Source of the DNA: Dehalococcoidia bacterium
GTDB lineage: Bacteria; Chloroflexota; Dehalococcoidia; Tepidiformales; Tepidiformaceae
Length of the DNA: 64,000 nucleotides
Assembly: GCA_020850615.1 (NCBI GenBank)
Contig: JADZEI010000011.1
Coordinates: 1-64,000 of the forward strand
Direction: 5' to 3'
The position numbers and the translations under genes were made by a program. Under the pieces are notes generated by a model. That model was not told the origin of the DNA. It was given only the letters and a program-made list of their open reading frames with translations, and did no database searches. Shown here in pieces: positions 16,514-24,958 of the stretch; the stretch's first letter is position 1, and each line of letters begins with the position of its first letter.

Positions 16514-17590
16514 CTAGAAGACGATGACGCTGCGGTTCACTTCGCCATTCTTGAGGGCGTCGTAGGCCTCGTTGATCTGGTCGAGCTTGTAGCGGCGGGT
16601 GATGAGCTCGTCGATCTTGAGGCGCTTCTGGCGGTAGAGCTCCATCAGCCAGGGCATGTCGTATTGCTGGCGGGTGCTGCCGTAGAAGCTGCCGAGGATG
16701 CTCTTTTCGGCGAGGACAAAGTCGTGGCCGGGCACGTTCACGGTCTGGCCGAAGGGGACCATGCCGACGACGACGGCCTTGCCGCCGGGGCGGATCATGC
16801 CCCAGCACTGCTCGGCGGTCTTCGCGAGGCCGATGGCTTCGAAGGCGAAGTCGACGCCGCCGCCGGTCATGTTCGTGACCTGCTGGACGGCGTCGCCGGT
16901 GCTGGCATCGACGACATCGGTGGCGCCGAATTCCCTGGCGGCGGCGAGCTTATTCTCGAGCAGGTCGACGGCGATGATCCGGGAGGCGCCGGCGAGCTTG
17001 GCGCCCTGGATGATGTTCAGGCCGACGCCGCCCGCGCCGATGACGGCGACGGTGGAGCCGACGGGGATCTTGGCGGTGTTCGAAACCGCGCCGACGCCGG
17101 TCATGACGCTGCAGCCGACGAGGGCGGCGACTTCCATGGGCACGCCGTCGGGAATGTGGACGCAGGCGTTCTCGTGCACGAGCTGCTTTTCGGCGAAGGC
17201 GGACATGTTGGCGAACTGGATCATGGGCTGGCCCTTGTAGCTGATCCGGCCGCGGCGGCCGAGCGCGCCGCTGTTGCGGCAGAGGTAGGGCTTGCCGGTG
17301 ACGCAGTTATCGCAGGCGCCGCAGCTGGTAACGAAGGCGACGACGACGCGGTCGCCGACTTTGACCTTCGTGACGGCGCTGCCGACCTTTTCGACGACGC
17401 CCGAGGATTCGTGACCAAGGACGCCGGGGACGGGGAAGGGGTACTTGCCCTCCATGAAGTGGAGGTCGGAGTGGCAGACGCCGCTCGCGCTGGTCTTGAT
17501 GACGACCTCGTTAGCCTGGGGTTCGTCCATCTCGATGTCTTCGATGCCGAGGGGCTGGTTGGGGGCGAAGAGGACTGCAGCCTTGACCAT
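16514..17590 (-). CDS. Zinc-dependent alcohol dehydrogenase (class III-like)
   Basis: This 358-residue medium-chain dehydrogenase has both zinc sites. The catalytic site includes C39 in SASGVCHSDLHF and GHESSGVVEKVG. The structural zinc loop is CGACDNCVTGKPYLC. The NAD-binding Rossmann motif is VIGAGGVGLN. It oxidises alcohols or hydroxymethyl-thiol adducts. The class III-like pattern also fits thiol-dependent formaldehyde dehydrogenases. A GGAGG-type ribosome site (AAGGAGG) precedes the ATG. Downstream lie a heptamer array and a strong terminator, so it is monocistronic. Confidence 0.93.
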   Translation of the reverse strand: MVKAAVLFAPNQPLGIEDIEMDEPQANEVVIKTSASGVCHSDLHFMEGKYPFPVPGVLGHESSGVVEKVGSAVTKVKVGDRVVVAFVTSCGACDNCVTGKPYLCRNSGALGRRGRISYKGQPMIQFANMSAFAEKQLVHENACVHIPDGVPMEVAALVGCSVMTGVGAVSNTAKIPVGSTVAVIGAGGVGLNIIQGAKLAGASRIIAVDLLENKLAAAREFGATDVVDASTGDAVQQVTNMTGGGVDFAFEAIGLAKTAEQCWGMIRPGGKAVVVGMVPFGQTVNVPGHDFVLAEKSILGSFYGSTRQQYDMPWLMELYRQKRLKIDELITRRYKLDQINEAYDALKNGEVNRSVIVF

Positions 17591-17698
17591 GGTGTGTAAA
17601 GCCTCCTTCGTTGGGCGCGCGGATCATTCCGCCGGGCGGGGCGGGCTGTCAAACGGGGAGGGGGACGGGGTGGTGACGGATGGGGTTGGCAGCGCTTC

Positions 17699-17704
17699 TA
17701 TACT
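17699..17704 (+). promoter_or_regulatory. -10 box of fic gene (leaderless)
   Basis: TATACT ends 7 nt before the in-frame GTG at 17711, one codon inside the annotated ATG. Transcription would start at codon 2, so the protein may really begin at that GTG. Confidence 0.55.
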
Positions 17705-17707
17705 CCC

Positions 17708-18355
17708 ATGGTGGCAACGCGGAAGTACGCGGCAGTGGGCAGCGAGGCGGAGTGTCAGCCCGGCTCCGGCGGGACCGTGCTGCGAAACTACCCGGGCATC
17801 ACCGACCCAGAGCTGATGGACGCCGCCGAGTCGGCAGCATTGGTCGATGCGCTGGAAGTGCTGATCGAGATCGTCCCGGCCGACCACCGCTTCACGGCCG
17901 ACGACATTCGGATGCTGCACCGTACCTGGCTTGGAACGATCTACGCGTGGGCGGGCGAGTACCGATCAGTGGACTTGAGCAAGCCGGGTATCGACTTCGC
18001 GCATGCGGAGTTCATTCAATCGGAGATGGCCCGATTCGAGCGCGGGTGCTTGGCGAAGTACACCCCATGCGTCTTTGCCGAGCTGGAGGAGCAGGTAACG
18101 GCACTGGCAGTAACGCATGCCGAGCTGGTTTTGATTCACCCGTTCCGCGAGGGGAACGGCCGTTGTGCCCGGATCCTCTCCTCCTTGATGGCGGCGCAGG
18201 CGGGGCTGCCGCCACTCGACTTCACGCCGATCGCGAACGAGATGCAAGCTGAGTACTTCGCGGCCATCAGAGCTGCCTGGGCCAAAGGCGACTACGACCC
18301 GCTCCGAAGCGTCTTCAAGCGAATTATCGAAACGACGCTGGAGCGTCAGCGCTGA
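17708..18355 (+). CDS. Fic/Doc family protein (probable AMP transferase toxin)
   Basis: This 215-residue protein carries an intact Fic motif HPFREGNGRCAR beginning at H144. Family members move AMP or another phosphate-containing group from a nucleotide to a target hydroxyl. The flap segment WAGEYRSVDLSKPG and LHRTWLGTIYAWAGEYR are typical. The inhibitory motif (S/T)xxxE(G/N) that silences many Fic proteins in cis is not visible within this protein. It is found in the small convergent gene at 18346-18528, whose end overlaps this gene by 10 bp. Start ATG at 17708 is conventional; a leaderless GTG at 17711 is equally possible. Confidence 0.92.
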   Translation: MVATRKYAAVGSEAECQPGSGGTVLRNYPGITDPELMDAAESAALVDALEVLIEIVPADHRFTADDIRMLHRTWLGTIYAWAGEYRSVDLSKPGIDFAHAEFIQSEMARFERGCLAKYTPCVFAELEEQVTALAVTHAELVLIHPFREGNGRCARILSSLMAAQAGLPPLDFTPIANEMQAEYFAAIRAAWAKGDYDPLRSVFKRIIETTLERQR

Positions 18356-18528
18356 GGGAACACCGCGCATTCGCGCTTCGCGCGAGCGATGGGCTTCGGG
18401 CGGCCTTCGGCGAAGGGCTTGTGGATGCCTTCGATGGCGGACGAGGACCTGGCGGATTGCAGGATCATCCGGGCGCGGGCCTCGGGGTCCTGGAGGTACT
18501 TGTTGGTGTGGATCACCAGCTTCGTCAT
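18346..18528 (-). CDS. Putative Fic antitoxin carrying the SxxxEG motif
   Basis: This 60-residue basic protein contains SSSAIEGI at residues 28-35. S29-S30-A31-I32-E33-G34 matches the (S/T)xxxE(G/N) inhibitory motif, in which the Glu blocks the nucleotide site of a Fic enzyme. In class I systems such as VbhA-VbhT the motif sits on a small separate antitoxin of similar size, usually encoded upstream of the toxin. Here the gene is convergent with fic and overlaps it by 10 bp, which is unusual. Residues 1-27 form a likely helix (DPEARARMILQSARSS). A TACAAT box ends 8 nt before the ATG with no ribosome site, so it is probably leaderless. Confidence 0.75.
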   Translation of the reverse strand: MTKLVIHTNKYLQDPEARARMILQSARSSSAIEGIHKPFAEGRPKPIARAKRECAVFPQR

Positions 18529-18535
18529 CGGGGCT

Positions 18536-18566
18536 ATTGTACCGCGCGCCCGGGCTGCTGTGTCAG
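18536..18566 (-). promoter_or_regulatory. Promoter of putative Fic antitoxin
   Basis: On the minus strand CTGACA (18561-18566) and TACAAT (18536-18541) are spaced by 19 nt. The -10 box ends 8 nt before the ATG at 18528. The -35 box lies in the degenerate CCCTCACCCCC-type repeat at the end of the upstream mscS gene. Confidence 0.5.
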
Positions 18567-18569
18567 GCC

Positions 18570-19532
18570 CTACCCCCCTGTGAGGGGGTTGGTGGGTGGG
18601 GGCGCGGGGGCGGGGGGTTCGGTGCCGGTTTTCGTGCCGCCGCTGGGGTCGGGGCGGTCGCTCATTTCGCGGAGGACGATGGGGCGGAGCGGCTGGAGGA
18701 TGTCGGCGCCTTCGGCGTCGAAGCGGGCCTTGACGCGGCGGCGGAGCTCGCCGGTGAGCTCCCACTGGGTGCCCGCCTTCACGTCGGCGGTCACCTTCAG
18801 GATGAGCCCGCCCTCGGTCAGCGCTTCGATGCGGAGGACCTTCGGCTGGGTCAGGAAGTCGGCCTGGCGCTCGGCCTGGTAGTCGGCGCAGACACCGTTG
18901 ACCATCTCGATTGCGCGCTCGCTGTCGATCTCGCGCGGGACCGTGATGTCGAGGTTGATGCGGCTGAAGCCCTGGGTCATGTTCGTCGCGACCTGGATGG
19001 CGCTGTTCGGCACGTAGTGGACGTGGCCGTTCATGTCGCGGAGGACGGTGCGGCGCGGGTTCACTTCGATGACCTGGCCGCTGACGCCCGCCACCTGGAC
19101 GGAATCGCCGACGCCGAACTGGTCTTCGAGCAGGATGAAGGTGCCGTTGATGACGTCCTTGATCAGGGTCTGGGCGCCGAGGCCGAGGGCGAGGCCGGCG
19201 ATGCCGACGCTCGCGACCAGCGCCGAGACGTTCATGCCGATGTTGTCGAGGACGAGCGAGAGGCCGATGAAGAGCAGGAAGCTCGTGAAGATCCAGTTGA
19301 TGGTCGCGAGCAGGGTGCCGGTGCGGCGTTCGACCGTGCGCTGGTCCTCGCCGCGGACGGCGCCGGCGCGGGTGATGCCGCGGCGGATGAGGCGCGTGAG
19401 GAAGCGCCGGAAGACCAGGTTCAGGATGACGAGCGCGAGGATGATCCCGGCGAGCTGCGGGAGGTCGTCGCGGAACCAGCCTTTCCATTCGTCCCAGCTC
19501 GAAGGCACGAGGAAGGGGATGTCCATGGTCAC
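18570..19532 (-). CDS. MscS-family mechanosensitive ion channel
   Basis: This 320-residue protein has three N-terminal hydrophobic helices (about 27-45, 72-95 and 98-125). The MscS pore helix SVGIAGLALGLGAQTLIKD follows, then the beta domain LLEDQFGVGDSVQVAGVSGQV with TVLRDMNGHVHYVPNS. It probably opens under membrane tension to release solutes. The C-terminal tail is Pro/Gly/Thr-rich, and its last residues (NPLTGG) are encoded by a degenerate dispersed repeat. The GTG start at 19532 overlaps the helicase stop as GTGA, so it is coupled to pcrA/uvrD. Confidence 0.92.
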   Translation of the reverse strand: MTMDIPFLVPSSWDEWKGWFRDDLPQLAGIILALVILNLVFRRFLTRLIRRGITRAGAVRGEDQRTVERRTGTLLATINWIFTSFLLFIGLSLVLDNIGMNVSALVASVGIAGLALGLGAQTLIKDVINGTFILLEDQFGVGDSVQVAGVSGQVIEVNPRRTVLRDMNGHVHYVPNSAIQVATNMTQGFSRINLDITVPREIDSERAIEMVNGVCADYQAERQADFLTQPKVLRIEALTEGGLILKVTADVKAGTQWELTGELRRRVKARFDAEGADILQPLRPIVLREMSDRPDPSGGTKTGTEPPAPAPPPTNPLTGG

Positions 19533-21712
19533 ACAGCTTCGAGCGGCGCGAGGCTCTGCGCCAACCGCTTGATGCCCGCGCCATCGAAGGCGACGACCAG
19601 CTCGACATCGCCGCCACGCTCCTGGGTGCTGACGATGGTGCCGACACCGAACTTGGGGTGGCGCACCTTGTCGCCGGAGGTGAACGATGCGGCCTTCGGG
19701 CGGAACTCCTCGCGCGGCGGGGCCTGGACGACGCTATCGACGTAGGACGTCGCGCGGGTGGAGTTCCAGGGCCGGGTCAGGTCCGCGGGAATGTCCTTGA
19801 GGAAGCGGGACTGCGGGTTCGTCGACTGCTGGCCCATGAGGTAGCGCCGGAACGAGCGGGTCAGGTAGAGCGAATCCATCGCGCGGGTGATGCCGACGTA
19901 GGCGAGGCGGCGCTCCTCCTCCATCTGGCGCGGGTCGTCGAACGAGCGGATGTGGGGGAGGACGCCCTCTTCCATGCCGATGAGGAAAACGACCGGGAAC
20001 TCGAGGCCCTTGGCGGCGTGGAGCGTGATGAGCGTGACCGCATCCGCCTCGTCGCGCATCTCGTCGACATCGGCGACGAGGGCGACGTCCTGGAGGAAGG
20101 TGGCGAGGTCGGGCGACTCGGGGTTGGTGTCCTCGTACTGGCTCATGACGGCGGCGAGCTGTTCGACGTTCTCCATGCGGTCGAGGCCCTCGGCTTCGTC
20201 GCCCTGAAGGTAGCGGCGGTAGCCGGTCTCGTGGAGGACCGCATCGAGGAGCTCGTCGAGCTTGAGGTGGTCGCGCTGATCGCGGAGCTTGTTGATGGCG
20301 GTCACGAATTCGCGGACGGCGTTGGCCGCGCGGGTGGCGATGCCGCTTACGGGGCGGCCCTGGGCGACGGCCTCGGCGGCGTCCCAGGTGGTGAGCCCGA
20401 GCTCGCCGCCGTATTCGCGCAGGCGCGCGATCGTGCGGTCGCCAATGCCGCGGGCGGGGACGTTGATGACGCGGAGGAGGCTCGCTTCGTCCAACCGGTT
20501 ATGGACGAGGCGGAGATAGGCGATGATGTCCTTGATCTCGCGGCGCTGGTAGAAGCGCACGCCGCCGATGAGGCGGTAGGGGATGCGGTTGCGGACCATC
20601 GCTTCTTCGACAGCGCGGGACTGGGCGTTCGTGCGGTAGAGCACGGCGATGTCGCCGTGGCGTTTGCCCCCGGCCACGAGCCGCCGGCATTCGGTCGCGA
20701 CGAACTCGCCCTCTTCCTCGTCGTTGTAGGCCTCGTAGATGGCGATGCGGTCGCCGCCGTCGCGGTCGGTCCAGAGGGTGCGCTTGTGGCGGCCGGGGTT
20801 CTTGCCGATGACCGCGTCGGCGGCGGCGAGGATCGGCTTCGTCGAGCGGTAGTTCTGTTCGAGCAGGTAGGTGGTGGAGCCGGGGAAGTCGCGCTCGAAG
20901 TACTCGACGTTGCGGACGTCGGCGGCGCGCCAGGAGTAGATGCTCTGGTCGGGGTCGCCGACGACGGTGATGTTGCCGTTCTTCTCGGCGAGCAGCTCGG
21001 CGAGGCGGTACTGCACCGGGTTCGTGTCCTGGAACTCGTCGACGAGGACGTGGAGGAAGCGGCCGCTGTACTTCTCGTGGACTTCCTTCGATTCGCGGAA
21101 CATGCGGACGGCCTCGTTCAGGAGGTCGTCGAAATCGAGCGCGGAAGCGGCGCGGAGGCGGGCGGTGTACTGCTCGTAGGCGCGGGCGGCGACCTCTTCG
21201 TAGTAGTCGCGCACGCGGGACTTGTAGATGGCGGCGGTGACCATCTCGCTCTTGGCAGTCGAAATGGTGCTGAGGATGGCGCGGGGTGAGAAGCGGCGCG
21301 GGTCGACGTGGAGCTCTTCGAGCACGCGCTTCATCAGCGCCACCTGGTCGCCGTCGTCGTAGATCACGAAGTTGGGGTCGATGCCGATGGCCGCGCCATC
21401 GACGCGGAGCCAGCGCGCGCACATCGAGTGGAAGGTGCCGAGGCTCACGCTGGACGCGTCATCGCCCAGGAGAACTCGGGAGCGGTCGCGCATCTCGCGG
21501 GCGGCCTTGTTCGTGAAGGTGACGGCGAGGATGCGCCAGGGAGCGACGCGGCGTTCGCGGACGAAGTAGGCGATGCGGTGGGTGATGACGCGGGTCTTGC
21601 CACTGCCGGGGCCGGCGAGGATGAGGACGGCGCCGGTGCCGTGGGTGACGGCCGCGCGCTGCGGCTCGTTCAGCCCTTCGAGGAGCTCCGGGAGTGGCTC
21701 GTAGGTGGTCAT
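19529..21712 (-). CDS. pcrA: UvrD/PcrA-type ATP-dependent DNA helicase
   Basis: This 727-residue superfamily 1A helicase unwinds DNA 3' to 5' in nucleotide excision repair and replication restart. Motif I is AGPGSGKTR, Ia is VTFTNKAAREM, II is LVDEFQDTN, III is GDPDQSIYSWR, V is TLHAAKGLEFPVVF and VI is RLAYVGITRA. All are intact. The C-terminal KVRHPKFGVGTIVS segment matches the PcrA/UvrD Tudor-like end that contacts RNA polymerase. A TACAAT box ends 8 nt before the ATG. The following mscS gene is coupled to it. Confidence 0.96.
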   Translation of the reverse strand: MTTYEPLPELLEGLNEPQRAAVTHGTGAVLILAGPGSGKTRVITHRIAYFVRERRVAPWRILAVTFTNKAAREMRDRSRVLLGDDASSVSLGTFHSMCARWLRVDGAAIGIDPNFVIYDDGDQVALMKRVLEELHVDPRRFSPRAILSTISTAKSEMVTAAIYKSRVRDYYEEVAARAYEQYTARLRAASALDFDDLLNEAVRMFRESKEVHEKYSGRFLHVLVDEFQDTNPVQYRLAELLAEKNGNITVVGDPDQSIYSWRAADVRNVEYFERDFPGSTTYLLEQNYRSTKPILAAADAVIGKNPGRHKRTLWTDRDGGDRIAIYEAYNDEEEGEFVATECRRLVAGGKRHGDIAVLYRTNAQSRAVEEAMVRNRIPYRLIGGVRFYQRREIKDIIAYLRLVHNRLDEASLLRVINVPARGIGDRTIARLREYGGELGLTTWDAAEAVAQGRPVSGIATRAANAVREFVTAINKLRDQRDHLKLDELLDAVLHETGYRRYLQGDEAEGLDRMENVEQLAAVMSQYEDTNPESPDLATFLQDVALVADVDEMRDEADAVTLITLHAAKGLEFPVVFLIGMEEGVLPHIRSFDDPRQMEEERRLAYVGITRAMDSLYLTRSFRRYLMGQQSTNPQSRFLKDIPADLTRPWNSTRATSYVDSVVQAPPREEFRPKAASFTSGDKVRHPKFGVGTIVSTQERGGDVELVVAFDGAGIKRLAQSLAPLEAV

Positions 21713-21719
21713 TCGAACA

Positions 21720-21725
21720 ATTGTA
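21720..21725 (-). promoter_or_regulatory. -10 box of pcrA/uvrD (near-leaderless)
   Basis: Minus strand TACAAT, ending 8 nt before the ATG at 21712. Confidence 0.55.
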
Positions 21726-21847
21726 CCAATCGGCGGGAGCGGCGGCGAAGGCGAAGGGCGGGTAAGGGCGGGTATCCGCGCCGAAAACAGCGCGGTGACA
21801 ACCGGGTGCTATACTTCGGTGGCGCTTCGGGAGCGCAGGAGTGGTTG

Positions 21848-22519
21848 ATGTCGTTTGACTCGTGGCCCGGGGGGTCGTGGGAAGCGACCCTGAAGGGTGT
21901 CATCACCGTGCTCGCCATCTACCTGGCGGCTCTCTGGCTCACCCTCGTCTTCTGGACCTATCGCGACATTCGCCAGCGTACGCGCGACCCCATCATCCAG
22001 ACGGTCGCGGTGCTCCTGGTGCTCGTGTTTTTCCTGCCGGGGCACTGGCTGTACCTGATCCTGCGGCCGCGGTACACGCTCACCGAGCTGTACGAACGCT
22101 CCCTCGAAGAGGAAGCGCTGCTCCAGGAGCTGGAGGACCAGAAGGCGTGCCCGACGTGCAAGCGGCGCGTTACCGAAGAGTACCTCGTCTGCCCATCGTG
22201 CCGGACGCAGCTCAAGGAGCCATGCCGGCAGTGTTCGAAGGCGCTGAGCTACGCATGGGTGGCGTGCCCATTCTGTGGGCTCGAAAAGCCGCCGCGCGAG
22301 ATGTACGGACCGCGTCCGGCGCGCCCCGCGCGGCGCCCGCGCCCGGAACCCGCGGCGCAGCCAGCCCCCGTGAGCCGGGCACAGGCGCAGCCGGAACCGG
22401 CCGCCGCACCGCGGCCGCTGCCGCAGCGGGCTCCCGCGGCGTCGCCGCCGCATCGCGACCCGTTCGCGCGGCGGAGCAGCGGAGGCGATGACCCGATGAT
22501 CGGGGAGCCGGTCGAGTAG
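21848..22519 (+). CDS. Membrane protein with double zinc ribbon
   Basis: This 223-residue protein has two N-terminal transmembrane helices (about 16-38 and 48-72). An acidic helix (LTELYERSLEEEALLQELED) follows, then two zinc ribbons with CPTC, CPSC, CRQC and CPFC pairs, the DZANK-like pattern. The C-terminal 80 residues are Pro/Ala/Arg-rich and probably disordered. Its place in the cell is probably the inner membrane with ribbons in the cytoplasm. No enzymatic motif is visible. A TATACT box lies about 35 nt upstream. Function unknown. Confidence 0.8.
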   Translation: MSFDSWPGGSWEATLKGVITVLAIYLAALWLTLVFWTYRDIRQRTRDPIIQTVAVLLVLVFFLPGHWLYLILRPRYTLTELYERSLEEEALLQELEDQKACPTCKRRVTEEYLVCPSCRTQLKEPCRQCSKALSYAWVACPFCGLEKPPREMYGPRPARPARRPRPEPAAQPAPVSRAQAQPEPAAAPRPLPQRAPAASPPHRDPFARRSSGGDDPMIGEPVE

Positions 22520-22543
22520 GCGGACCAAGTGGGACCGGCGCCT

Positions 22544-22735
22544 ATGGTCTTCGCCGGGCTGGTGATCGCGTTCATTGGGCTGGCCATGGTTGGCCTCGCG
22601 GCCGTGCTGTTCCGAGATGTGCGCCGCGGTGACGGTGGAACGAGCGTTGTACGGACGTTCGCCGGGTTCCTGGTGCTCGTCGGACTCTTTCTGCTGTTCG
22701 TCGGGGTTGCGGCGACGCAGTTCAACCCGAGTTAG
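22544..22735 (+). CDS. Small two-helix membrane protein
   Basis: This 63-residue protein is almost entirely two hydrophobic helices (FAGLVIAFIGLAMVGLAAVLF and FAGFLVLVGLFLLFVGV) joined by a short charged loop. A GTG at 22529 would add five residues. It follows the zinc-ribbon membrane gene by 24 nt and may share its transcript. I recognise no family. Confidence 0.6.
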   Translation: MVFAGLVIAFIGLAMVGLAAVLFRDVRRGDGGTSVVRTFAGFLVLVGLFLLFVGVAATQFNPS

Positions 22736-22736
22736 G

Positions 22737-22936
22737 GCTGCCGCGGGGCGGGGTGCTGGGGGCGCGCGGGCGCTTGCTTACGCGCGCGCTACTGATGTCG
22801 CGGGCTGCTGATGTGTGCCGCTGGGGGCGCGGCAGTGTGGCGGGCGTGGGCGGGCCCTGGGGACGTGGTCGCGGGCTGCCGCAGGGCATGGTACGGACAA
22901 TCCCGCGGAGCAGTGCTCCGCGGCTACGGCTTCGCC
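22737..22936 (+). repeat. Two dispersed hairpin-repeat copies between genes
   Basis: The first copy (22737-22797) starts with GGCTGCCGCGGGGC and ends with the B-type tail around GCGCTTGCTTACGCGCG, shared with 11972-11999. The second (22873-22936) reads GGGCTGCCGCAGGGCATGG, then GTACGGACAATC, a 9-bp hairpin CCGCGGAGC-AGT-GCTCCGCGG at 22903-22923, and the A-type tail CTACGGCTTCGCC. No gene is seen between 22736 and 23017. Confidence 0.75.
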
Positions 22937-23017
22937 CCTGATACCCGGACGCATCGCGATGGTTCGCGCGGGCGCACTGGGATTGCGGAGGGTGGCGTGC
23001 GTTGCCACACTGCGAAG

Positions 23018-23533
23018 ATGACTGATCCGGGCTTCCGCACCAAGGCCGAACTGCTCAAGGCGATCGAAGAGAGCCGCGCCGGGCTCGATGCGCTGTTGAA
23101 GCGCGCGCGGCCGGACGAGCTGACCGGGCGCCGCGATGACGCGGGCTGGAACGTGAAGGACCACCTGGCCCACATCGCGGCGTGGGAACGGTCGCTGATT
23201 GCGCTGCTCGCGGGGCGCAGCCGGGCGAAGGCCGTGGGCATCGACGACGGCGAGTACGCCGGGCTCGACACGGACGGGATCAACGCGCGCATCCAGGCCG
23301 AGCACGAGGAGCGGCCGCTCGCGCTGATCCTGAGCGAGTACCAGGAAGTGCACGAACAGGTGATGTACCGCGTGCGGCGGATGTCGCAGGAGGACCTGGA
23401 AAAGCCGTATAGCCACTACCAGCCGGACGAACCGGGCGAGCAGGCGGGCGCGCCGATCGTGGGCTGGATCATCGGCAACACCTGCGGCCATTTCGACGAA
23501 CATCGCAACGCGATCGAGGCGCTGCTGGCCTGA
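23018..23533 (+). CDS. DinB-fold protein (ClbS/DfsB-like)
   Basis: This 171-residue protein has a four-helix DinB-type fold. Diagnostic segments are WNVKDHLAHIAAWERSLIALL and the C-terminal GNTCGHFDEHRNAI, giving a His-(x)-His,His-type metal site. The overall layout matches the ClbS/DfsB (DUF1706) branch, whose founding member protects against colibactin by a cyclopropane hydrolase activity. Most relatives have no known substrate. A CACACT box ends 7 nt before the ATG. It is one of three DinB-type proteins in the window. Confidence 0.8.
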   Translation: MTDPGFRTKAELLKAIEESRAGLDALLKRARPDELTGRRDDAGWNVKDHLAHIAAWERSLIALLAGRSRAKAVGIDDGEYAGLDTDGINARIQAEHEERPLALILSEYQEVHEQVMYRVRRMSQEDLEKPYSHYQPDEPGEQAGAPIVGWIIGNTCGHFDEHRNAIEALLA

Positions 23534-23551
23534 TCCTTCCCGCGGAGGCCG

Positions 23552-23557
23552 TACACT
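23552..23557 (+). promoter_or_regulatory. -10 box of PBP gene (leaderless)
   Basis: TACACT ends exactly 7 nt before the GTG start at 23564. Confidence 0.6.
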
Positions 23558-23563
23558 GGCGGT

Positions 23564-24958
23564 GTGCTGAGTCCGGGGCAGTTCGAACGGCGCGTGGGCG
23601 CGGTGGGCACCGTCGCCATCGTGGCGACGTTCGCGTTCTTCGGGGTGCTCGGGTACTGGTCGGTGTTCCGGACGGACCTGGCTTCGAAGCCGAACAACCC
23701 GCGCGTGCTGCAGCAGTTCGCCGACCCGGGCAGGGGGAGCATCCTCGACCGCGAGGGCAACGTGCTGGCGGAATCGCAGCCGGATGGCACGCGGCGCTAC
23801 ACGGACGCGAGCGTGGCGCACGCGGTGGGCTACATCGATGCGCGGTTCGGGTCGCAGGGGGCGGAGCTGGCGTTCAACGCTCACCTCGCGGGGGAAGAAG
23901 CGGCCTCCTGGGAGGGCGCGTTCAACGCCGAGTTCGAACGCCAGGCCCAGCAGGGGCTCGACGTGCGGCTGACGCTCGACCCGGCGATCCAGGGCGCCGC
24001 CGCGAGGGCGCTGGGCGCGCGCAAGGGCGCCGTCATCGCGCTCGACCCGCGCAACGGCGAGGTGCTGGCGATGGTCAGCGTGCCGACGTATGACCCGGGG
24101 AGCCTGACGGACGAGCTCCAGTCGGACCCGGATTCGCCGCTGCTGAACCGGGCGACGCAGGGCAACTACCCACCGGGCTCGACGTTCAAGACGGTCACGG
24201 CGGCGAGTGCGCTCGAACATGGCGCTATCCGGCCGGACGCGCAGGTGACCTGCCCGGGCGAAATCGTCATCGACGGGTTCCCGATTTCGTGCAGCAACGT
24301 GCCGCAGGGGGTGGGGACGTACCCGTTCAGCCGCGCCTACGCATTCTCCGTGAACGCGATCTTCGCGCAGGTGGGCGTGAACCTCGGCTGGCAGGCGCTG
24401 ATGGAGACGGCGCGGAAGTTCGGGTTCGAAAGCGCGCTGGACTTCACGCTCGACACGGCGCCGACGCAGGTGCACGGCGCGGACAGCGAGCTCTCGAAGG
24501 TGCTCCTCGCGACGACGGCGTTCGGGCAGGGCGAGCTGTTGGCGACGCCGCTGCAGATGGCGGTCGTGGCCTCGGTTGTCGCGAACGGGGGCGTGCTGGC
24601 GCGTCCGCACCTCGGGCTCGCGGCCTACGACGGCGAGCGCCGAGTCGTGGCGCCGCTGGAATCGCCCTCCGAGCGGCGCGTGCTGGACCAGGGCGTGGCG
24701 AACACGATGCGCGACCTGATGGTCTCGGTGGTGGACAACGGGCAGGCAAACGGCGTGCAGATCCAGGGCGTGAAGGTGGCGGGCAAGACCGGCACCGCGG
24801 AGAGCGGCCAGGGGACGAGCCACGCCTGGTTCATCGCCTTCGCCCCAGCGGAGGACCCGGTGATCGCGGTGGCGGTGGTGGTGGAGGACGGGGGCCAGGG
24901 TGGCGTGGTCGCGTCGCCCATCGCCGGGCAGGTCATCCAGGCGGCGCTGGCGCGATGA
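23564..24958 (+). CDS. pbpA: Penicillin-binding protein 2 (class B transpeptidase, PbpA-like)
   Basis: This 464-residue protein has one N-terminal transmembrane helix (about 16-34) and a transpeptidase domain that cross-links peptidoglycan outside the membrane. The three active-site motifs are intact: S206-TFK, S262-VN and K408-TG. The N-terminal GRGSILDREGNVLAES segment is typical of class B enzymes of the PbpA/FtsI type. It opens a three-gene operon with two FHA genes, each joined by ATGA overlap, and faces rodA. In Actinobacteria the same genes cluster with pknA/pknB, so this set probably controls elongation or septal growth. Confidence 0.95.
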   Translation: MLSPGQFERRVGAVGTVAIVATFAFFGVLGYWSVFRTDLASKPNNPRVLQQFADPGRGSILDREGNVLAESQPDGTRRYTDASVAHAVGYIDARFGSQGAELAFNAHLAGEEAASWEGAFNAEFERQAQQGLDVRLTLDPAIQGAAARALGARKGAVIALDPRNGEVLAMVSVPTYDPGSLTDELQSDPDSPLLNRATQGNYPPGSTFKTVTAASALEHGAIRPDAQVTCPGEIVIDGFPISCSNVPQGVGTYPFSRAYAFSVNAIFAQVGVNLGWQALMETARKFGFESALDFTLDTAPTQVHGADSELSKVLLATTAFGQGELLATPLQMAVVASVVANGGVLARPHLGLAAYDGERRVVAPLESPSERRVLDQGVANTMRDLMVSVVDNGQANGVQIQGVKVAGKTGTAESGQGTSHAWFIAFAPAEDPVIAVAVVVEDGGQGGVVASPIAGQVIQAALAR

